DNA from: Chloranthus sessilifolius
Lineage: Eukaryota; Streptophyta; Magnoliopsida; Chloranthales; Chloranthaceae
NCBI GenBank assembly: GCA_021018995.1
Contig: CM037585.1
Span: 124,772,831-124,836,830, forward strand
Direction: 5' to 3'
Length of the DNA: 64,000 bases
In this document: piece by piece, positions 1 through 11,007 of the stretch
Layout of the letters: every line of letters starts with the position of its first letter
Position numbering within the stretch: position 1 is the first letter of the stretch
Made by a program: the position numbers and the translations under genes
Notes under the pieces: generated by a model
The model's input: only the letters and a program-made list of their open reading frames with translations
What the model was told of the DNA's origin: nothing
Databases searched by the model: none

Positions 1-5
1 ACTAA

Positions 6-296
6 CTACATATGAGGAGGGGGTGTAACTGGAGATGGTGAGCTCGATGGGGGTGGTGAAGGTGGGGGGGATGGGGAAGGAGGAAGTGTAGAGGTTGATG
101 ACAGGTCATTTGGTATAATTTCCAATGCCCTCTCTAGCACCTTTGAATTGGCCAATAGCCGTCGGAGTTGTTCATACTCGTTCCAGATTAATACATCGAT
201 AGGGTCTTGGGGATTTTCATGAGACCTTTGAGGTGGGTTATCCATTAACTGATCGATTTCTTCCCAATTGATGGGGTCTTCTGGTTTGCTTGCCAA
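6..296 (-). CDS. hypothetical ORF, 96 aa, proline-rich tail
   Basis: An open frame of 96 codons with an ATG at 296-294 and a stop at 8-6. The first about 70 residues are acidic and look protein-like (E, D, N and L rich, with helical-looking stretches), and the last 25 are almost only Pro and Ser. I do not recognise the family. It lies at the window edge, downstream (on the minus strand) of what appears to be a degenerate Ty3-type LTR, so it could be host sequence, a partial exon, or element debris. No promoter or splice site decides the start. It may equally be chance; only transcript or homology data would tell. Confidence 0.22.
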   Translation of the reverse strand: MASKPEDPINWEEIDQLMDNPPQRSHENPQDPIDVLIWNEYEQLRRLLANSKVLERALEIIPNDLSSTSTLPPSPSPPPSPPPSSSPSPVTPPPHM

Positions 297-1851
297 TGCT
301 AATGAATGACTATGGAAGTAACGAGAGAAAGGAAGACTTATATAAATGGTATAATAAATTTATTGCAACGGTCGTTCGTATTTCATCATTAAGGATATTG
401 GTCTTCCACGAAGAAATATACTTTGATACCAGTAAAGAGCGTTGGAGATCTTTAAAGAGGAATTGTAAGGTGTTTTAATATCAATTGCCTGAAGTCGGTT
501 TACAATGTAATCGACAGTGAATCCAATAAGGACCGGCGACACGTCTTCTAGATGCATCAACGATAAGGGGCGTTGGTGCATCGTCGTGGAGGCGTCGACT
601 GACAGTTCTATGAATTATGTTCTGTCTTAATCTATTACGAGCGCACAATGGAAATTGTACCGTTAGTATAGAATCATTCTCACGAGAAAGGTTGAAATCT
701 AAAAAAAATTTATGTGCCTTTAAAAAAATAAAGAATGATTTAATTAAACTAAAGTGCAGAAAATAAATTACAGAAAATAAATTTAAATCCTAATCCTTTC
801 ATTTTCTAGTCGCCAATTAGTCTCCTTTTGGATTTCGGATGTTTACAAAATTAAAATATCGTTACACTAATCTGCAATCCTCCAGAATTTGGGCATTAAT
901 CAAAAACTAAATTTCTGTAGATATTTATGAAAAGAAAATATCAATACACTAATATTTCAAATTCTCAATTTTATATGTCAATTAAAATCAAGAAATCTTA
1001 GATGTTTACAAAGCAGGAAAATACAATAAAATAAATTTAAACTAGAAAGCAATAAAATTGATCTTTCATGTCCCAATTGCAATCTTCAATTGCTCTTGAG
1101 AAACTACGAATACTCTAGACTAAAACTACACTAAGGTAATTTTTCATATTTCTCTCTTAGGCGTTAATTAAGATCGAAAATCCTTGGATAATTATTTTGG
1201 GTGCCGAGCCCTCTTATTTATAGCTTATAAGGGGTCGATTTACATTATTTGAATCTTAATAAAAGTAAACTACTAAGAACAAAAGTTTCCTAATAAAACT
1301 AAAATTCCTAATTCTAATCTTCCTTGTTTCAAATAGTAGATGTGCGTAAGACTCTTTTCCTTAATTTTAGCAACAGAGATCTTCAAGATTCTTATCGTCA
1401 ATCTTCTCAAATATGTAGATTGCAAGACTTCTAATTTAAGGGTTCTTTCTATTATGTGCATGAAAATGCAACTCTTCACGTGATCTTTAGCAGCAACAGG
1501 AGCTTGAATATACAAAATCGTAATAACGATTTCGCTCTTTCTTCAGTATAATTCCTTACTTTCAAACGATCGTATTCAGCACATTCTCTCTCGTCTTGAG
1601 CTTTTTTCTTTAGAATCGTAAGTACGATTTTTCTTTCTTCATAGGCTTTTCGAGATTATGATTGGGATTATAGTTTCGTGTGATTACATTTCTTACTGTT
1701 TTTTGAGTTCATTTTGACAAAGATTAACACTTTCACTCTTTTCTACTTACTGTTCTAAATATCTGCACATTATCACATCATTAGTAACAAATCGCGGTCT
1801 AACATAACTAAATTAATGGTGATAAAATAATAAATTCTGTGATTGATCACA
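297..1851 (-). mobile_element. degenerate LTR-like sequence of a Ty3-type element
   Basis: On the minus strand a TG-starting sequence (TGTGATCAATCACAG, first base at 1851) follows directly on a polypurine tract, which is how a 3' LTR begins. The sequence below 1851 is AT-rich, without coding potential. The lower end of the LTR and a target duplication could not be located, so the extent given is an upper limit; the real boundary may lie anywhere between about 600 and 1000. Confidence 0.3.
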
Positions 1852-1975
1852 CTCCCAAACTTGAGTTTTGCTAGTCCTTAGCAAACAAGGAAAGATAAAT
1901 TATTCTAACTACAAATTTAAATGCCACTTTCACAATAACATGCCCAAGATCTCGATTAGGTATTGTCTAAGGTAT
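1852..1975 (-). mobile_element. 3' end of Ty3-type internal region with polypurine tract
   Basis: Read on the minus strand, 'aaggactagcaaaactcaag' followed by TTTGGGAG runs into an LTR-like start. The intact element at 11-18 kb has the same arrangement (an 'aggactagcaaa' motif, then GGTTTGGGGGTA, then its LTR), and a 'gaaagtggcatt' motif lies upstream in both. This identifies a remnant of a related element inserted in the opposite orientation. No coding region remains. Confidence 0.45.
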
Positions 1976-2095
1976 TATTTAATAAAAACAATCGAACGTG
2001 TGATCTTCCAACAAAGTCGGCATTTTTTAATGCACCATGATTGAATTGCCACATATAAGTTTGACCAATGATTTGTAGGAAAAAATAGTTCAATT

Positions 2096-2300
2096 TTTTT
2101 TAAACTTAGAGGATTGGTTGAACAATTAGAGAATATGGTACATAGTGCACATAGCACGTGATCTGGCATGCATCGCAGATCCCACGAGATTGTTGACAAT
2201 ATTGCAACCTCGAGGTTGCAAGTTCAATCCCACCTTGCCTAGATAAAAAAATTAGATAATAGAATAGATTTATAAAAATAAATAAAAAAATGAACAACTC
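2096..2300 (+). mobile_element. SINE-like unit
   Basis: A B-box-like stretch (AGTTCAATCCC, about 2220-2230) sits after 'cctcgaggttgca', as in tRNA-derived plant SINEs, and is followed by an A-rich tail ending near 2290. An A-box is at best weakly visible around 2163-2180. A diverged stretch with a similar head ('gagactggttgaa') occurs near 47218. No target duplication found. Tentative. Confidence 0.28.
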
Positions 2301-2929
2301 AGCATAGATAGCTACCAACCGATCATTTTATGTAAAACACCAATCTTCATAGGATCTCTGTTGTCTATTTTTCCAACACATAGATATTTACTATTTTTAT
2401 TTTTCTCGGATTAAATTTACAATCTTTAACAAATTGTTAGATATTAAACTTGGTATATTATTTTATCAATATTATACTAAATAAGCAATATACATATTCA
2501 TAAAATCATAATCAAATAAATAATCAAAAAACTATTTAGATAGGTAGACAGGCCCATTCACCACATGTGGTCATAGGATAATAAAAAATTATAGAGCTTT
2601 ACAATCTCTTGTAAAATATCCTCTTCAAATGGGTACTATTAGGCCATGTGACTCAAGTGTCTACGGAATTCAAGTTAGAAAAATAAAATATTATATTTTA
2701 TAGGGTAATCACCTGATTACTGAAAGTGCACACTTAAGCGGTAGCGCCCACCTTACCTTTATTAAGTAGACGCTTTTAGTAAACAAGTGGGCACAAATAG
2801 AGGTTTCTCATTTTGACATGAAACCCTCCGAAAAGGCATACTCATCCAAGAATTTGAACACCATTTTGGTGTTTACATAAGTACATAAGCGGCAGGTATG
2901 AGTCTATGTTCAACCATGCGCAAGGATAA

Positions 2930-3095
2930 AAATTTCGGGTTGAATTTCAGTTTCAGGCATAACCGAAATTAAAATCCGAAATTCCTCATACAAAATGGAC
3001 ATAATTTTGGATTTCAGTTTCATTTCAGCCATACCTGAAATCGAAATATTTTGGCCGAAATTTTAAAATTTCGGTCTAAATTTTGATTCATGACC
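2930..3095. repeat. palindromic AAATTTCGG repeat
   Basis: The block begins with 'gcaaggataaaaatttcgg' and contains repeated 'ccgaaatt' and 'aatttcgg' words, ending in 'ttttgattcatgacc'. The same vocabulary recurs at about 8455-8655 and, in compact form with matched ends, at 10295-10390. Probably one small foldback family. Confidence 0.4.
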
Positions 3096-3423
3096 ATGTG
3101 AGATCCACACCCAAACTAAACCTCACTTAAGAGTCTAGGTCAAGTTGGGTCAGTTTCAAATGAGAGGAACCCAAATTAAGACTTAATTTTTAATCAAATG
3201 ACGTTGGCTCATCCAAGCCCTCCAACTAGATAGGTACACACAGTGTTAATATCGAGCAACCTTGCACATTTACTTCACTAACTAGGACGACATGGATTTA
3301 GCATCCTGAATTCATACCGTTAAAGTGATAGATCATACATGGAAGGGCAATAGGAGAGAGAGGTAAATACGATAGCACAATTACTAATTCTATATGGATT
3401 CCGAATGCTAAACAACATGTGGC

Positions 3424-3661
3424 TGTGTTTGGTTTGGGTTAGCTCTTATAAGAATAGAAACAGGTCTTTGTTTGCTCTTTGTCAGAGTTGATAAAATTTG
3501 CTCCGAGATTGAACAGATATAGAGCAATTTTATCACTTAAAATAGCTCCCCACCATAGCAAATGAGGCAAAGAGTTGTGTTACCAAATGTAAAAATAATT
3601 CTCTGTCAGATTCAAAAAGTGAAAGAGCGGCTCTTTGCCCCAAAAGAACTTACCCAAACGC
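3424..3661. repeat. MITE-like repeat with 'TTTGGGTTAGCTCTT' ends
   Basis: The left end 'gtgtttggtttgggttagct' is mirrored by the right end 'gaacttacccaaacgc'. Related units lie at 41902-42023 (ends 'gcatttgggttagctc' and 'gagctatcccaaacgc') and about 49290-49516. The ends resemble hAT-type MITEs, but no 8-bp duplication was found. Confidence 0.35.
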
Positions 3662-4521
3662 TTCCATAATTTTTTCTAAGAAAGACTATGAACCACGAAT
3701 TGATGCTAACCTATTTGTTTTGGTTCAAGATAGTATAGCGTCCCATAGGAGTATCATTTTATTTTCTTTTTTTCCATCTAGTCCCATTGATTACACTACG
3801 TAGAGATTTGAATCATTTGTTCTGTGCACTCAATCACTAAGGGCATGCTTGAATTATCGTAATCCATAACACGTTTAAACTAGCACGTCGCTACGTATTG
3901 TCAACTACAAGGGTGAGCATGGTAAGGCAAATCTCTTACGCGTTGTCTCAAAAGCGACTTACCCATTTCGATTAAAGCCCTTAAACAATTTTGCCATCTG
4001 TAAAGTGTACGCTTTACGCCACTGACGCAAATTCAAATGTACCCAAAATGTTCCTCTCAATAATAACCGATATTAGAGTTAATCAATCAAATGGTTCAAA
4101 GCCACTTGTAAGCATATTCTTTGGCATAGATATGTTCTAATGAAGGATTGCTACTTGAAGAATGTAAAAGTTAGTGGTTTAAGATCAAAAGTCTCATGTA
4201 GTGGTGCATTTTGGGGAAGGACTTAAAAGGGGTTTGTATTATGCATTTGAACGGAGCATTGCAAACAATGTTTGGGCCAATCTACCTAAAATCAGTGAAA
4301 GATCTGAAGTTTACTTTCACTGATTTGTGTGCACATAAATAACTGCACACTTCCAAAGGCTTGACCATTTAAGAAGAAGCAGATTGACCGGAGCACCACA
4401 GGTGGTGCTCGGATGGGGTACTGGAGGAAGAGCACGTGCCAATCTTTCTAAACTCTAGAATCCCTTTTGACACAGACCATTAGCGAAAAATCAACGGCAC
4501 AGAAACGCCCAAAGCATTAGA

Positions 4522-4529
4522 CGCGGATC
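4522..4529 (+). promoter_or_regulatory. histone octamer motif CGCGGATC
   Basis: An exact CGCGGATC lies 167 bp upstream of the H4 start codon. This octamer is the known cis-element of plant histone promoters, associated with meristem and S-phase expression. Its position upstream of the TATA box fits that role. Confidence 0.8.
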
Positions 4530-4580
4530 GAAGTTTTCCACCGTCGATTAAAGACCGAATCCAGTGATCGCCATCATTCC

Positions 4581-4588
4581 CCGCCAAA
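4581..4588 (-). promoter_or_regulatory. E2F-like site upstream of H4
   Basis: CCGCCAAA on the plus strand reads TTTGGCGG on the minus strand, matching the relaxed E2F consensus WTTSSCSS. It lies between the octamer and the TATA box, suggesting S-phase control. The match is short, so chance is possible. Confidence 0.45.
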
Positions 4589-4611
4589 ATTCAAATACCC
4601 CCCAAAACCCA

Positions 4612-4617
4612 TATAAA
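4612..4617 (+). promoter_or_regulatory. TATA box of the H4 gene
   Basis: TATAAA within 'ccatataaaatcc', 79 bp upstream of the first base of the ATG, leaves a leader of about 45-50 bases. Spacing to the octamer and E2F-like site fits a compact histone promoter. Confidence 0.75.
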
Positions 4618-4683
4618 ATCCGACTGAATCCCTCCTCTCTTCCATCCACCAAAATTTAAACGCTGAAACAGAGAAGAAATTAA

Positions 4684-5007
<324 letters not shown>

Positions 5008-5511
5008 TTGTTGATTTTTTTTTTTTTTTTTTTTTTTTGAAGAAGATGATGGGTTTAGGTTTCCATCTTTATGTGTTTAGAGCTCAGCAACTGATTTTGT
5101 TAGATATTATGTGTTTGGGGTTGTTATGGCTATTCATGGTTTTGACCCTTTTAGTTCCATTGCCAGATTTCTCTATATCTATTACTTTGGAATCTTGTAT
5201 TCCAATAATAATAATAATAATAATAATAAAAGGTGGCAAAATTCACCCATTAGGGAAAAGGAAAAGAAAAGATATTTACACGTGGCCCCTCTTGGCGATA
5301 TTGCGACTACAAATTAGAAATGTGATATAATTATATACATGCTTACTTACCATAAGGGGCCATTTCTTGATGCAATATCAAAGGGTTTGGGCGGGGGTTT
5401 GAGTTTGAAGAGCAGTCACTTTGTGTGTAAAAAGCCATGTCTTGTGGTCCTACCTTCTCCCAACACCTGTACCTGAGGGATGAGCATTGGGTAATGGCCT
5501 TTTATGCGAAC
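5008..5511. other. convergent intergenic region, T run and (AAT)n
   Basis: This is the 3' flank of H4 and of the convergent DUF688-family gene. It contains a T homopolymer (about 5014-5038) and an (AAT)n microsatellite at 5204-5230 that ends in AATAAA, a possible polyadenylation signal for H4. No further gene seen. Confidence 0.6.
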
Positions 5512-6600
5512 TTAGCATCTCCTGTGGAGAGAACTCATAGCGTAGGAGAGCCATGATTCAGAAGGTCGTCTGAGTGAAGGGAGTCTCCACACATCTTCAC
5601 TGAAATCACGCATCATTACTCCACCGTCTGATTTCTTTGACTTGCTTTCACCATCTCTTCTAAGCCCCTTCCCTCTCTCCCCATCCAAAGAGGCAACACC
5701 CTTCCCCATCATATTATCACCATTCTCTCTCTTCTCCAATCTATAACCAAGAAAAGGTACCCCCAAACCTGAAGAAATGCGCAAAATATGACAGCCATTT
5801 CTGTCATATTTCTCATTGTCCTCGTTTGTTTTGTGAGGGGGAGATATTGAAGGTGTTTGGGGGTGCCTACTCATAAGTTTCACATTGGAAGAGAAACCTC
5901 GCACCCTTCTTTTAAATTTGCAAAGTGGGTGCTTCATGTGCTGTTGTGGCGAGAAGAGCTCGAACCCACAACCCTTTGGAGGCGAGCGGGGCCTCTCCCC
6001 ACATTCTATTGGGACTAGGGAATTTGTCGATCGATGGCTTAATACACATTTGGTTGTTTCCTTCTTTGGGTATTTAGGGAGTAGATGAGGTAGTATTTTG
6101 TCGGAGATAGGTGAAGCGGCAGATGATGAAGCCATTGCAGCTGCTGCCGGCAAAAACCGATTGATGATGAAACTTGGTGATTGGTTACCAAAAGGTTCGG
6201 CAGCTTCAGAGTCTTGACCATCCCACTCTGTCAGACTACATGCGAGGCCTAAGGTTTCTGATAATGAAAAGACATCGGCTGCGTCCGAGAAAACATCATC
6301 ATCATCATCATCATCATTGTTATTGTTATAACCGCCTCTAGGAGGATGCCATCTATTTGGTGGTAGCTTGGGAGGAGGCGGTGGCTCGTCGATGAGACAT
6401 TCTTGGTAGATGTCTTTCGGCTTGCCAGGAACTCTCTCCCACAAAAAGGGTACCCTTTTACTCGCATCACCTCGATCTTCTACATTTGAATGACACTGTT
6501 TATCAGTACCGGAGACGGTGCTCAAACGCCGTGTCGATATAAGTGGTGCATCCAAATCGAGCTTTTCATGGCACTTCTCTTTTGGGTCTCCTCCCTCCAT
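5512..6600 (-). CDS. DUF688-family protein (362 aa)
   Basis: A plant-specific protein of unknown biochemical function; the family has been annotated as hydroxyproline-rich or DUF688. The diagnostic parts are LDLDAPLISTRRLS near the N-terminus (residues about 14-27) and the signature RVPFLWERVPGKPKD (about 49-63), followed by PPPPPKLPP. A low-complexity NNNNDDDDDDD run comes next (a CAT repeat at about 6294-6320 on the plus strand), then 'DVFSDAADVFSLSETL', basic serine-rich stretches, and a C-terminal 'LPSLRRPSESWLSYAMSSL', all familiar in this family. The open frame extends 17 codons further upstream, but I chose the Met at 6600 because family members begin with Met shortly before 'LDAPLLS'. 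No intron is needed. No signal peptide or membrane segment. The frame is intact and the gene is probably functional. The family is recognised with good confidence; a role cannot be given. Confidence 0.75.
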   Translation of the reverse strand: MEGGDPKEKCHEKLDLDAPLISTRRLSTVSGTDKQCHSNVEDRGDASKRVPFLWERVPGKPKDIYQECLIDEPPPPPKLPPNRWHPPRGGYNNNNDDDDDDDVFSDAADVFSLSETLGLACSLTEWDGQDSEAAEPFGNQSPSFIINRFLPAAAAMASSSAASPISDKILPHLLPKYPKKETTKCVLSHRSTNSLVPIECGERPRSPPKGCGFELFSPQQHMKHPLCKFKRRVRGFSSNVKLMSRHPQTPSISPPHKTNEDNEKYDRNGCHILRISSGLGVPFLGYRLEKRENGDNMMGKGVASLDGERGKGLRRDGESKSKKSDGGVMMRDFSEDVWRLPSLRRPSESWLSYAMSSLHRRC

Positions 6601-6912
6601 AAAAATGAAAGATTTGAGACAGCCGCAATACGCCCACTTGAGGGCAATCACAACACAAGTGTCATTGAATTTGAAATGGTGAAGAATTCAACAACAAGAA
6701 TTTATGATGGTGGTTGAACCAAGTGTGTGGGTATCTCGTGAGGATCTTTTCAAAGCTATTTAATTTTAAACTGCTCTAGTGACATGTGAAAAAGGAAATG
6801 GTAGAGGGAGCTGAAACTGATGGGTGGGCAACGTGGGTTCCTGTTAGATTTCTCCTATTTCCACACCAATTTTTTCTATGCGCATCACAGACTTTTAGAA
6901 ACACTTTCCCCA
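6601..6912. other. upstream region of the DUF688-family gene
   Basis: The probable promoter and leader of the minus-strand gene. No clear TATA box or other motif was picked out; it ends where a Mutator-type MITE begins. Confidence 0.35.
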
Positions 6913-7275
6913 GGGGTGCCTACGCCTAGAGGCTTACTGTCCAAGAACCCTTTGTCTTTTTAGAATTAGAAAATGGATGTTGTTTTTCTTTTCATTCTTC
7001 CACACAATTGATCTTGAGACTATGAGTGTACCATCCAATGATTAGTTATTACTTTCATGTGGCATAAATTTCAAAAAAGTCCTAAAATTACATTACACAC
7101 ATCACGCTCAAACATGAGTCTAGGTCTATTTTGGAGATTTGTGCTATATGAAATAAAAAATTGATGTTATAATGATAAGATCATGATCTCGGGATCCATT
7201 TTGTGAAAGATTGTCACAGGGTTTTGGATGTAGCTGCTTTGAGTAATCCCTTAGGCGCCGCAAAGGGAGGCACCC
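6913..7275. mobile_element. Mutator-type MITE (363 bp)
   Basis: The left end 'ggggtgcctacgcctagagg' is mirrored by the right end 'taggcgccgcaaagggaggcaccc'-like sequence. The flanks CTTTCCCCA (6904-6912) and ATTTCCCTA (7276-7284) match at 7 of 9 positions, consistent with an aged 9-bp duplication. Inner words ('cttgagactatgagtgtacc', 'ggatccattttgtgaaagat') recur in the better-preserved elements at 45915-46730 and 61744-62167, which have the same type of 9-bp duplication. Confidence 0.5.
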
Positions 7276-7284
7276 ATTTCCCTA

Positions 7285-7885
7285 ACCTTACTTTATTTTG
7301 TTTGTGCATAACAGAAGTTGGTGTGCAATAGCATAAATCTAGGGTAATCATATTGTTTTGTCATCTTAAATATAGATTTGGTTGGAGTCACTGACTCATA
7401 TTAATAAATTTCTCTGAAGCATAATGATAAATTTATCTAAAATTCACTGACATAGGAAATAGGGGTGAGATGACACTTTTGGTGAAATTTCAGTGATGTC
7501 TTTGAAATTGCTGAAATTTCATTAATCTCGGTGAATTAATTAAAGTTAATCAAAAGTAATGAAAGTTTTTTTTTTTTTTTTTTTCTAAATTTAGCCATTT
7601 TTAAATAATAAGCAAGATTTTTGAATATTAAATATAATTTTTATATAATTTTTTATAGTCCCCCAAAATTTTTTAAAAATCTTTTAAATTATTCTCAATT
7701 TATCTGAAATGAACCCTCACCCAAATATTGCTGAAAACGAAATTTGGCACTGTGATTTGATATGAAGATAGCCTCCAAGGCGCCTTAACATTAAATATTT
7801 AATTGGTCATTGAGGAAATATAGAGTATGGTGCTGCACTTCTATACAATACGCTGACAGGTGTGCCATAGTAAAAAGGTATTAGA
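7285..7885. other. intergenic, AT-rich, nothing recognised
   Basis: It contains T homopolymers and short words such as 'gaaatttcagtgatg' and 'gctgaaatttcattaat' that recall the AAATTTC repeats nearby. No gene or clear element seen. Confidence 0.4.
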
Positions 7886-7889
7886 GAAA

Positions 7890-8412
7890 ATTTCAAAAAT
7901 CTCTACCATTTTTTTTTTTTTTTCCTTTTAAGTTACTTTTTAAAATGTTTTCCATATTTTTATAAATATCTAATAAACCTCGATACTTAAAACTTAATTA
8001 TTTAAATGACCCCTCAATTATTAATATCTATCTTATAACAAAATTATTCTTAAAAAGGGAAGATTTTAGAAAATGGGTAGATCGGTTGAGCCAATAAGTT
8101 AGTAAAAATTACATTAAAAAATGTAAAAAATAATATTTTCATGCAAAAAAAATGAAATACTATTATTTTTTTTTAAGGGAAAAAAATGAAAAACTATTAA
8201 AAACTCAATAAAAATCTAAAACATAAGAAAAATTTGAAAAAATTAATAAAAGTAAATAACTTTTAATTTCAAGAAAAAATTAGTAAAAACTATCTTTAAA
8301 AAGTAAATATTCAAGTGGATATTTATGGTTGATACTTGAGGGGGCATTATTTAGATAGTAAATTTTAAGTACATGGCTTTATTAGATATGTAAAAAAAAA
8401 TGGTGAGGATTT
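7890..8412. repeat. foldback element, copy 1
   Basis: An inverted repeat with arms of roughly 150 bp: the left arm ('ataaatatctaataaacctc', 'ttaaaacttaattatttaaa', 'tgacccctcaattatt') is mirrored by the right arm ('ggatatttatggttgatact', 'ttatttagatagtaaatttt', 'ggctttattagatatg'). A second, partly better preserved copy lies at about 40845-41285. No coding content. Confidence 0.5.
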
Positions 8413-8646
8413 AGAAGAGTAACTTGGGGTAGATTTTAGAAAAGTTTTCAAAGTGTTAATGTCATGCCACCGAGGTCTATGGTTCAAAAGGTTTCGGTGG
8501 GGATCAAAATGTTTTGGCTTCGATCCCTACTGAAACTAAAATGAAAACCATATTTTTGGAAGTTTTCAGTCACTTGTGAACTTTTTGGCCGAAATTTCGG
8601 TTTCAGCCCAGCTCAGCCCAGAATTGAAACGAAATTCAAATTTTTT

Positions 8647-8793
8647 TATCCTTGCTGAGGTCATGTGATTATGAATCTAGATCTATCATGTCAAAATCTG
8701 ACTTCCACAAATGTCTAATTTTTTTTATACTTGCTTAGGTCATGTGATTATGAATCTAAATCTATCATGTCAAAATCTGACTTCCACAAATGA
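8647..8793 (+). repeat. 79-bp tandem duplication
   Basis: The stretch from 'cttgctgaggtcatgtgatt' through 'ctgacttccacaaatg' is repeated once with a period of 79 bp and very few changes. This is a recent local duplication next to the AAATTTCGG-type repeat. Confidence 0.7.
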
Positions 8794-10120
8794 CAGGATC
8801 ACTGAAAATCAATGAAGTCAGCTTTTGATAGAAATAATCAATGGCTAAAAGGCTATCCATAATTTTAATAATTTTGACACATAGGTGAGGAGTCATTCCT
8901 CTTTCAACAATGAAACAAACAAACAATTAGAAAGAGTAGCGCATCATCCATTTTAGGGCCTGCTGGGCAACAAGGGTGTTTAAAAAAAAAAAAAAAAAAA
9001 AAAAGGTTTTTGGTTTTTTTACTGAAAAGAAAAACTTCCGACAGTTCAGTGATTTTTGTGGGGCCCACTTTTCTGCTAAAATCGTAAAAGATTAGTGTAT
9101 TTGTTACCCTTACAACCCCAATTTTTTCATTCTAAACTCGGGTTTTACATACTAAAATTACTTTGATAATTTTTAGTTTTGACGATTGAGATTGTTTTTC
9201 ACTCTAATTTTTTAATCCAAAGATTTATAAATTTAGACCCACTAAAAGCACATTTTAAAGAAAAAAAAAATCAAAATGTCTAAATCTAGCACCTTTTCCA
9301 AAAAGAGGTACACTTTTAGGAAAATAAAATGTAGTGGTTTATACAAGAGGGAGGATAGGCCAGACCGTATAGGTTGAAAATATCAATTAATGAGCAAAGA
9401 CTGTTGTCTTCTTCTCCACTCTATAACAGAGAGGGAAAAAGAGAGCCTTCTTATAAATGCAAAAGGGAAGAGAGATGTATAGGAGATTATTGGATCCCAC
9501 ACTACCCAAACAACCCATAATTTAACTCCTTACAAAACTGATTCGAGTTTCTTGTTTAGACGATATGAGTCTTAGTTCCGAACAAGTTTCTTCTTATGGG
9601 TTAGATTGGAACAAGGTATACATATATATTTTCATCTTATTATCCCCTTCTTTTTTTTTAATTCTATTTTTTTGGTTGATGATGAATATAAGAAAAGAAA
9701 CTGCTATATTTTTTATTTAATTTTATTTTTTTTCCCACATTTGGTGTAGCAACTGTTGGAAACAAGAGCATTAGATATGCGTAAGGATCCCACCTCCACC
9801 CCTTGCCAACAAGAGCATTAGATATGCGTAAGGATCCCACCTCCACCACCTCTCGCAAGGGCACCAACACCATAGCTAAACAACAACAGTAGTAGCAGCA
9901 GCAAATGCCACTTGGTGTTGGCCTTAGTAACGAGAAAAAGTATGTCAATGGCTTATAGAGAGAGCACTAAACCCGATCACGTAACAGACATAATAGTAGT
10001 CCTTGCTGGATATTAATGAACAATAATAGAATCCTAAAGGTTAAAATTTTGTGTAAAAATTCAATAAGAGAGGAGTAAATAGAGAGATCAAATGGGAGAA
10101 AATTCAGGGCTAGATAGGAT
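8794..10120. other. intergenic, no gene recognised
   Basis: AT-rich sequence with an A homopolymer near 8983-9004, then unremarkable sequence. A 47-bp-period duplication at 9761-9847 is listed separately. The minus-strand open frame across the duplication shows no recognisable domain. Confidence 0.4.
9761..9847 (+). repeat. 40-bp direct repeat, period 47
   Basis: 'aacaagagcattagatatgc' plus the following 20 bases (to 'cccacctccacc') occur at 9761-9800 and again at 9808-9847 without change. A recent slip or duplication. Confidence 0.8.
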
Positions 10121-10123
10121 AGT

Positions 10124-10275
10124 TACTACAAAAAATAAGACTATTAGTGGAGGCCAAAAACTACCGCTATTAATAAAAAAACTATTAAGACTATTAGCGA
10201 CGAGGGCATTAGTGGCAGTTTTTTTGTTAATAGCGGTAGTTTTGATAGCCGCTAATAGTCTTATATTTTATAGTG
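10124..10275. mobile_element. CACTA-type MITE, copy 1 (152 bp)
   Basis: It starts TACTACAAAAAATAAGACTA and ends with the mirror 'tagtcttatattttatagtg'. It is flanked by the 3-bp duplication AGT (10121-10123 and 10276-10278). The interior is made of 'actattagcggcag' words in both orientations, so the transcript would fold. Five more copies lie in the window (46073, 50318, 57414, 58695 and 63658). Confidence 0.8.
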
Positions 10276-10294
10276 AGTTTAGGCTTAGATAGGG

Positions 10295-10390
10295 CAAGGA
10301 TCGAAATATCGGGCAAAATTTCGGCCGAAAATCAATAATTTGGCCGAAATTTGACTCCCATACAAAATATGACCGAAATTTTGATCCTTG
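10295..10390. repeat. small foldback, CAAGGATC ends
   Basis: A 96-bp palindromic unit: 'caaggatcgaaatatcggg' at the left is mirrored by 'ccgaaattttgatccttg' at the right, with 'aatttcggccgaaaat' inside. Related to the blocks at 2930 and 8455. No clear duplication in the flanks. Confidence 0.5.
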
Positions 10391-11002
10391 ATTTAGAGTA
10401 CTTTGATCTTCCAAAAGTGTTGAAACAAAAATTTATAGAAAATTAAGTTTCCCTCTTATTTTCTTTTAGTAGCATAAATAAAACAGTTATTGATCATAAA
10501 AATCATAAGCTGGGAGGCCAAGATTTGTTTATAGAAAGGCTAACAACCTAAAAATAAAAAATCCTCTATATCAATATATAGAGCAATTATTCACAGTTAT
10601 ATTTAAATTTAAATATCAACATATTATTACGATCTTTAATCTGATTTCTTATTTAATAGTGCAAAAACTATATATATGCAAACTCAAAAAAATTTGATAA
10701 GTCTGAAATATATTCCATGCACAAGAAACATGAGAAAGGTGATTTCATATCATTACAGTTATGAGTTATGAGTAGCCTACTTATAATTCATATAACTTCA
10801 GACATTTGGACGTACTATCTGAATCATACACCAAAGCCTTACAATTGAAAATTAAGTTTTGGTGATGTTGCTTCCTTAAATGACAAACTAACCACACCTC
10901 CTACTAAAATCTTCTAGTCCATGCTACAACTATTCACACAAGATAACAGCCAGTATAAACTATTATTGCAGAACAGAGTTTTCAAAGAAAACTACCATCA
11001 AC
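10391..11002. other. intergenic, nothing recognised
   Basis: AT-rich non-coding sequence up to the target duplication of the LTR element. No gene, RNA or repeat was recognised. Confidence 0.5.
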
Positions 11003-11007
11003 AGATG

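Larger units (their letters stand above)
2301..4480. other. intergenic, repeat debris, no gene seen
   Basis: AT-rich non-coding sequence upstream of the histone gene. It holds a palindromic AAATTTCGG-type repeat (about 2930-3095) and an AGCTCTT-type MITE-like repeat (3424-3661), listed separately. Nothing else with coding potential was recognised. Confidence 0.5.

Noticed and set aside
2096..2240. tRNA gene
   Set aside because: A B-box-like motif is present, but a complete cloverleaf cannot be drawn; reported as a SINE-like unit instead.
6039..6470. Other frames opposite or inside the DUF688-family gene
   Set aside because: They are shadows of the real frame; the Met-rich one is the CAT repeat read out of frame.
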